In this document: positions 14,024-16,742 of the stretch, in pieces
Layout of the letters: each line of letters begins with the position of its first letter
Numbering within the stretch: position 1 is the stretch's first letter
From: JASFTV01 sp050050615
Lineage (GTDB): Bacteria > Desulfobacterota > DSM-4660 > Desulfatiglandales > HGW-15
Reading direction: 5' to 3'
Assembly (NCBI GenBank): GCA_050050615.1
Contig: JASFTV010000034.1
Location: 1 to 16,742, forward strand
DNA: 16,742 bases
The notes under the pieces: model-generated
Seen by the model: the letters and a program-made list of their open reading frames with translations, nothing else
Databases searched by the model: none
Told to the model about the DNA's origin: nothing
Program-made: the position numbers and the translations under genes

Positions 14024-14848
14024 ATGTGGGAATACACAGACAAAGTCAAAGAGCATTTCCTGAATCCCCGGAATGTCGGGGAACTGGAGAATGCTGATGG
14101 GGTTGCAGAGGTGGGCTCCATGGCATGCGGCGATGCGCTCAAACTGAGCATCAAGGTGGATGAAGAGGGAAAAATTACGGATGCCAAATTTCAGACCTTT
14201 GGCTGCGCGAGTGCCATAGCCTCCGCGTCAGCTCTCACGGAAATGATCAAGGGGAAGACCGTCGAAGAGGCGGAAAAGCTCAGCAATCAGGATATCGCGG
14301 AATTCCTGGGGGGTCTTCCCAAGGAAAAGATGCATTGTTCCGTGCTTGGACGCCAGGCCCTGGAACGGGCCATTGCCCATTACAAAGGCATCCCCCAGGA
14401 AGAGGAAGAAGGTGAGATTGTCTGTGAGTGCTTCGGCGTGACGGATCAGGAAATTGAACGGGCTGTCAGGGAAAACAACCTTTCCACGGTGGAGGAAGTC
14501 ACCAACTATACCAAAGCCGGAGGCGGTTGTGAAAGCTGCCATGAAACGATTCGAGAGATCATTGCCAGGGTTCGAGCTGAGGCAAAGCCTGTGACCAGAC
14601 CCAAGCTCTCCAACATCCAGAAGATCAAGATGATTGAAGAGACCATCGAAAGGGAAATCAGGCCCTCTTTAAAACATGACGGTGGAGACATCGAACTCAT
14701 CGATGTCATCGGAAACCGGGTCCTGGTGGCGACCCGGGGGACTTGCGCCATATGTAAGGCCTCCGATCAGACCCTGGAAAACTTCGTGCAAGCGAAGCTC
14801 CAAGAGCTCGTCTGGCCAGATCTGGTGGTGGAGGAGGTGGCCCAATGA
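14024..14848 (+). CDS. nifU: Fe-S cluster scaffold protein NifU (three-domain)
   Basis: Cytoplasmic scaffold on which clusters are built from sulfur delivered by NifS. All three NifU modules are present in 274 residues. The IscU-like domain has C35 (in GSMACGDALK, with D37), C61 and C105. The central [2Fe-2S] BFD-like domain has C134, C136, C169 and C172. The C-terminal Nfu domain has C241 and C244 (GTCAICK). These positions nearly match Azotobacter NifU in the first two domains; the linker before the Nfu domain is shorter. All cluster ligands are kept, so the protein should be functional. AAGGAGG precedes ATG 14024. The gene overlaps nifS by 4 bp. In anaerobic deltaproteobacteria NifUS often serves general Fe-S assembly, and no nitrogenase genes are seen here, so a nitrogen-fixation role is not implied. 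Confidence 0.96.
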   Translation: MWEYTDKVKEHFLNPRNVGELENADGVAEVGSMACGDALKLSIKVDEEGKITDAKFQTFGCASAIASASALTEMIKGKTVEEAEKLSNQDIAEFLGGLPKEKMHCSVLGRQALERAIAHYKGIPQEEEEGEIVCECFGVTDQEIERAVRENNLSTVEEVTNYTKAGGGCESCHETIREIIARVRAEAKPVTRPKLSNIQKIKMIEETIEREIRPSLKHDGGDIELIDVIGNRVLVATRGTCAICKASDQTLENFVQAKLQELVWPDLVVEEVAQ

Positions 14849-16026
14849 AAACGATCTATCTTGACAACAACGCTACGACTCAAGTGGCACCCGAGGTTCT
14901 CGAGGCTATTACGCCCTATTTTCATGAATTGTATGGCAACCCTTCCAGCGCTCACTTTTTTGGGGGGCAGGTGGGCAGGAAGATTGCAGAAGCCCGTGAG
15001 CAGGTGGCAGTCCTGCTTGGCGCGGAGCCCGAGGAGATTATCTTCACGAGTTGTGGCACGGAAAGCGACAGCACGGCCGTTATGTCCGCCTTGGCGACGC
15101 AAAGCGACAAAAGGCATGTCGTCACAAGCCGGGTGGAACATCCTGCTATCAAGTCCCTCTGTGCCCATCTCTCCAGTAGAGGCTATCGGGTGACCGAGAT
15201 TCCTGTGGACGGTGAAGGCCGACTGGACATGGTGCGTTATGAAGAGAGCCTTACGCCGGATACGGCTATTGTAAGCCTCATGTGGGCCAATAATGAAACC
15301 GGGGTCGTGTTTCCTGTGGAGAAAGCAGCAGAGATGGCCCGACAAAAGGGAATTCTCTTTCACACCGATGCCGTTCAGGTGGTCGGCAAAATGCCCATCA
15401 ATATGAAAGCGAGCGCCATAGACATGCTCTCCCTGTCAGGTCACAAGCTCCATGCACCAAAGGGGGTTGGGGTCCTCTATGTGCGCAAGGGATGTAAGTT
15501 TTCTCCGTTCCTGATTGGAGGCCACCAAGAAAGGGGCCGTCGGGGCGGCACGGAAAACACGACAGGCATCCTCGGCTTGGGGAAGGCCTGCGAATTGGCT
15601 GCACTTCACATGGAAGAGGAGAATGCCAGGGTAAAGGCACTTCGTGACAAGTTGGAAAATGAGATCGAGTCCCGTGTTCCCAACTGCCGGGTCAACGGGG
15701 AGCGGTTGAAGCGTCTTCCTAACACCACAAACATAAGTTTTGAGTTCGTAGAGGGTGAGGCCATCCTGCTTACGATGGATGAATTCGGGATTTGTGCCTC
15801 CTCCGGATCAGCCTGCACATCGGGCTCGTTGCAGCCCTCCCACGTTCTTCGCGCCATGGGCGTCCCTTTCACTATGGCCCACGGTTCCATAAGGTTCAGT
15901 CTGAGTATCTATAATACAGAGGAGGAGATCGATTTCGTCATAGAGAAGGTCCCCATGATCATCGAAAGGTTGCGAAGCCTGTCCCCATATTGGAAGACCG
16001 GCGATCGGGCATACATGAGCCGGTAA
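14845..16026 (+). CDS. nifS: Cysteine desulfurase NifS (class V aminotransferase fold)
   Basis: PLP enzyme that removes sulfur from L-cysteine as a persulfide and passes it to NifU. The 393 residues show MKTIYLDNNATTQVAPEV at the N-terminus, H99 (VEHPA), D175 (FHTDAVQ), the PLP lysine K201 (LSGHKLHAPKG) and the persulfide-forming C324 in SSGSACTSGSLQPSHVL. The short active-site loop and flanking sequence place it in the NifS/IscS group. Azotobacter NifS has the equivalent residues K202 and C325. The start ATG 14845 overlaps the nifU stop (ATGA), indicating coupled translation. It is followed by a nested hairpin terminator. Confidence 0.96.
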   Translation: MKTIYLDNNATTQVAPEVLEAITPYFHELYGNPSSAHFFGGQVGRKIAEAREQVAVLLGAEPEEIIFTSCGTESDSTAVMSALATQSDKRHVVTSRVEHPAIKSLCAHLSSRGYRVTEIPVDGEGRLDMVRYEESLTPDTAIVSLMWANNETGVVFPVEKAAEMARQKGILFHTDAVQVVGKMPINMKASAIDMLSLSGHKLHAPKGVGVLYVRKGCKFSPFLIGGHQERGRRGGTENTTGILGLGKACELAALHMEEENARVKALRDKLENEIESRVPNCRVNGERLKRLPNTTNISFEFVEGEAILLTMDEFGICASSGSACTSGSLQPSHVLRAMGVPFTMAHGSIRFSLSIYNTEEEIDFVIEKVPMIIERLRSLSPYWKTGDRAYMSR

Positions 16027-16029
16027 GCG

Positions 16030-16086
16030 AAAAGGGCGGCAGATACCTGGTGCGCACATCGCACTTGCGGTTTAAGCGCCCTTTTT
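16030..16086 (+). terminator. Nested hairpin terminator after nifS
   Basis: AAAAGGGCG (16030-16038) pairs perfectly with CGCCCTTTT (16077-16085). Inside it GTGCG (16050-16054) pairs with CGCAC (16060-16064). The outer stem ends in T5 (16082-16086). Because the A-run pairs with the T-run, the element can work in both directions. It begins 3 nt after the nifS stop and should limit readthrough into the acetyltransferase gene. Confidence 0.7.
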
Positions 16087-16166
16087 CGGGAAGGCATGAT
16101 TTGGAAAGGGCGGTACCCAAATCAGGCTCAGTTGGAGACAACCACTGAAGGGGAGTCGAGACAGCC

Positions 16167-16742
16167 ATGGAAGATTCAGCAAAAATGGAGCAATGCAAAA
16201 CCGAGATGATAGCCACCCGGCGGTACCGTGAAGAGGTTCCGGCCATTGTGGATCAACTTGTGATGACTTGCGATCGCGAAGATTGCTTTGATCATATTAG
16301 CCCGGAGCCGATCCCATCACGGGACGCGGTTATCGATATCATTGAGAAGGCGAGACGAATCCTTTATCCGGGATATTTCATCCGTTCCCGTGTAGACGAG
16401 GTGAATCTGGGGTACTACTTTGGTCAGGAAGCGACCTCGTTTTTTGAGGCTCTCTCTGACCAACTCGCCTTATCTATTCGACATGAGTGTCTTCGCTACA
16501 ACCAGCCATGCACACACTGTGAAGAGAGGGGCCAGCAAGTCGCCATAGAGTTCATGCAGAAGATGCCCCTGTTGCGGAGTATGCTCGCCAAGGATGTCCG
16601 AGCCGCCTATCAAGGTGATCCTGCGGCCGACAGCTATGACGAGGTTATATTCAGCTACCCAGGGCTTTTTGCGATCACGGTCTATCGCATTGCCCATGAG
16701 CTCTACGAGCAGGGGATCCCGTTGATGCCGCGTATCATGGCT
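16167..16742 (+). CDS. epsC: Serine O-acetyltransferase, EpsC/SrpH type, N-terminal part (3' end outside window)
   Basis: The first 192 codons are in the window and the frame is open to the edge. The enzyme transfers acetyl from acetyl-CoA to L-serine, the first step of cysteine synthesis (CysE activity). The N-terminal helical domain is complete and ends in the family blocks DVRAAYQGDPAA (143-154; D143 aligns with the catalytic Asp of CysE) and SYPGLFAITVYRIAHELYEQ (163-182), then IPLMPRI. The left-handed beta-helix with hexapeptide repeats and the catalytic His lie beyond the window. The long N-terminus with a CTHC pair (115-118) marks the longer EpsC/SrpH type and not the E. coli CysE type. 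ATG 16167 has GGGGAG 11 nt upstream. Its place after nifS links cysteine supply with cysteine desulfuration. Confidence 0.93.
   Translation, partial: MEDSAKMEQCKTEMIATRRYREEVPAIVDQLVMTCDREDCFDHISPEPIPSRDAVIDIIEKARRILYPGYFIRSRVDEVNLGYYFGQEATSFFEALSDQLALSIRHECLRYNQPCTHCEERGQQVAIEFMQKMPLLRSMLAKDVRAAYQGDPAADSYDEVIFSYPGLFAITVYRIAHELYEQGIPLMPRIMA

Noticed and set aside
14767..15363. 198-codon minus-strand frame opposite nifU and nifS
   Set aside because: Both nifU and nifS are complete with all catalytic residues on the plus strand, so the reverse frame is incidental.
1..16742. CRISPR array, tRNA, insertion sequence or toxin-antitoxin pair
   Set aside because: No regularly spaced repeats, cloverleaf-like sequence, transposase motif or paired small genes were seen on reading both strands.

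Overview
The window looks like chromosomal DNA of an anaerobic, Gram-negative deltaproteobacterium (Desulfobacterota or a relative). This is inferred from gene content and protein style: NifU/NifS as Fe-S assembly genes, a liv-type ABC transporter with deltaproteobacterial-looking permeases, a URO-D-like protein, and a c-di-GMP-I riboswitch. No rRNA or tRNA is present to test it. GC content is moderate, and no insertion sequence, CRISPR array or phage gene was recognised.

Region 1 (1-2400, + strand) is the signalling and accessory part. It starts with the C-terminal end of a diguanylate cyclase (RYGGEEF motif). A consensus sigma70-type promoter follows, then a c-di-GMP-I (GEMM-I) riboswitch with its own intrinsic terminator. 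About 190 nt further on is a 180-residue, highly charged helical protein of unknown family. The AT-rich gap between terminator and gene holds an 8-bp hairpin, a 20-bp near-perfect palindrome and repeated AATTGAG words. The last gene here is a 5'-truncated AAA/STAND-like ATPase with a Walker B but no Walker A.

Region 2 (2490-7594, - strand) is a complete branched-chain amino-acid-type ABC importer operon, in transcription order: binding protein, LivH, LivM, LivG, LivF. The last four genes touch or overlap. A 13-bp perfect hairpin lies between the binding protein and livH. A good promoter lies about 300 nt upstream of the first gene, and the long leader may contain a weak attenuator.

Region 3 (7730-13472, - strand) is a series of separately spaced housekeeping or accessory genes: low-specificity L-threonine aldolase, a tandem CBS-domain protein, a CPA-type Na+/H+ antiporter, a URO-D superfamily protein lacking the usual His/Asp-Gly motif, and an HD/PDEase-like metal phosphohydrolase. 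The gaps between them are long and carry several inverted repeats.

Region 4 (13964-16742, + strand) is the Fe-S and cysteine part: a promoter, full-length three-domain nifU, overlapping nifS, a nested terminator hairpin, and the first 192 codons of an EpsC-type serine O-acetyltransferase, cut by the window end. Serine acetylation feeds cysteine synthesis, NifS extracts sulfur from cysteine, and NifU builds clusters, so the three genes form a logical sulfur-to-cluster route.

The most interesting part is 463-1381: a c-di-GMP sensing RNA immediately downstream of a c-di-GMP synthase gene, apparently controlling an uncharacterised helical protein.
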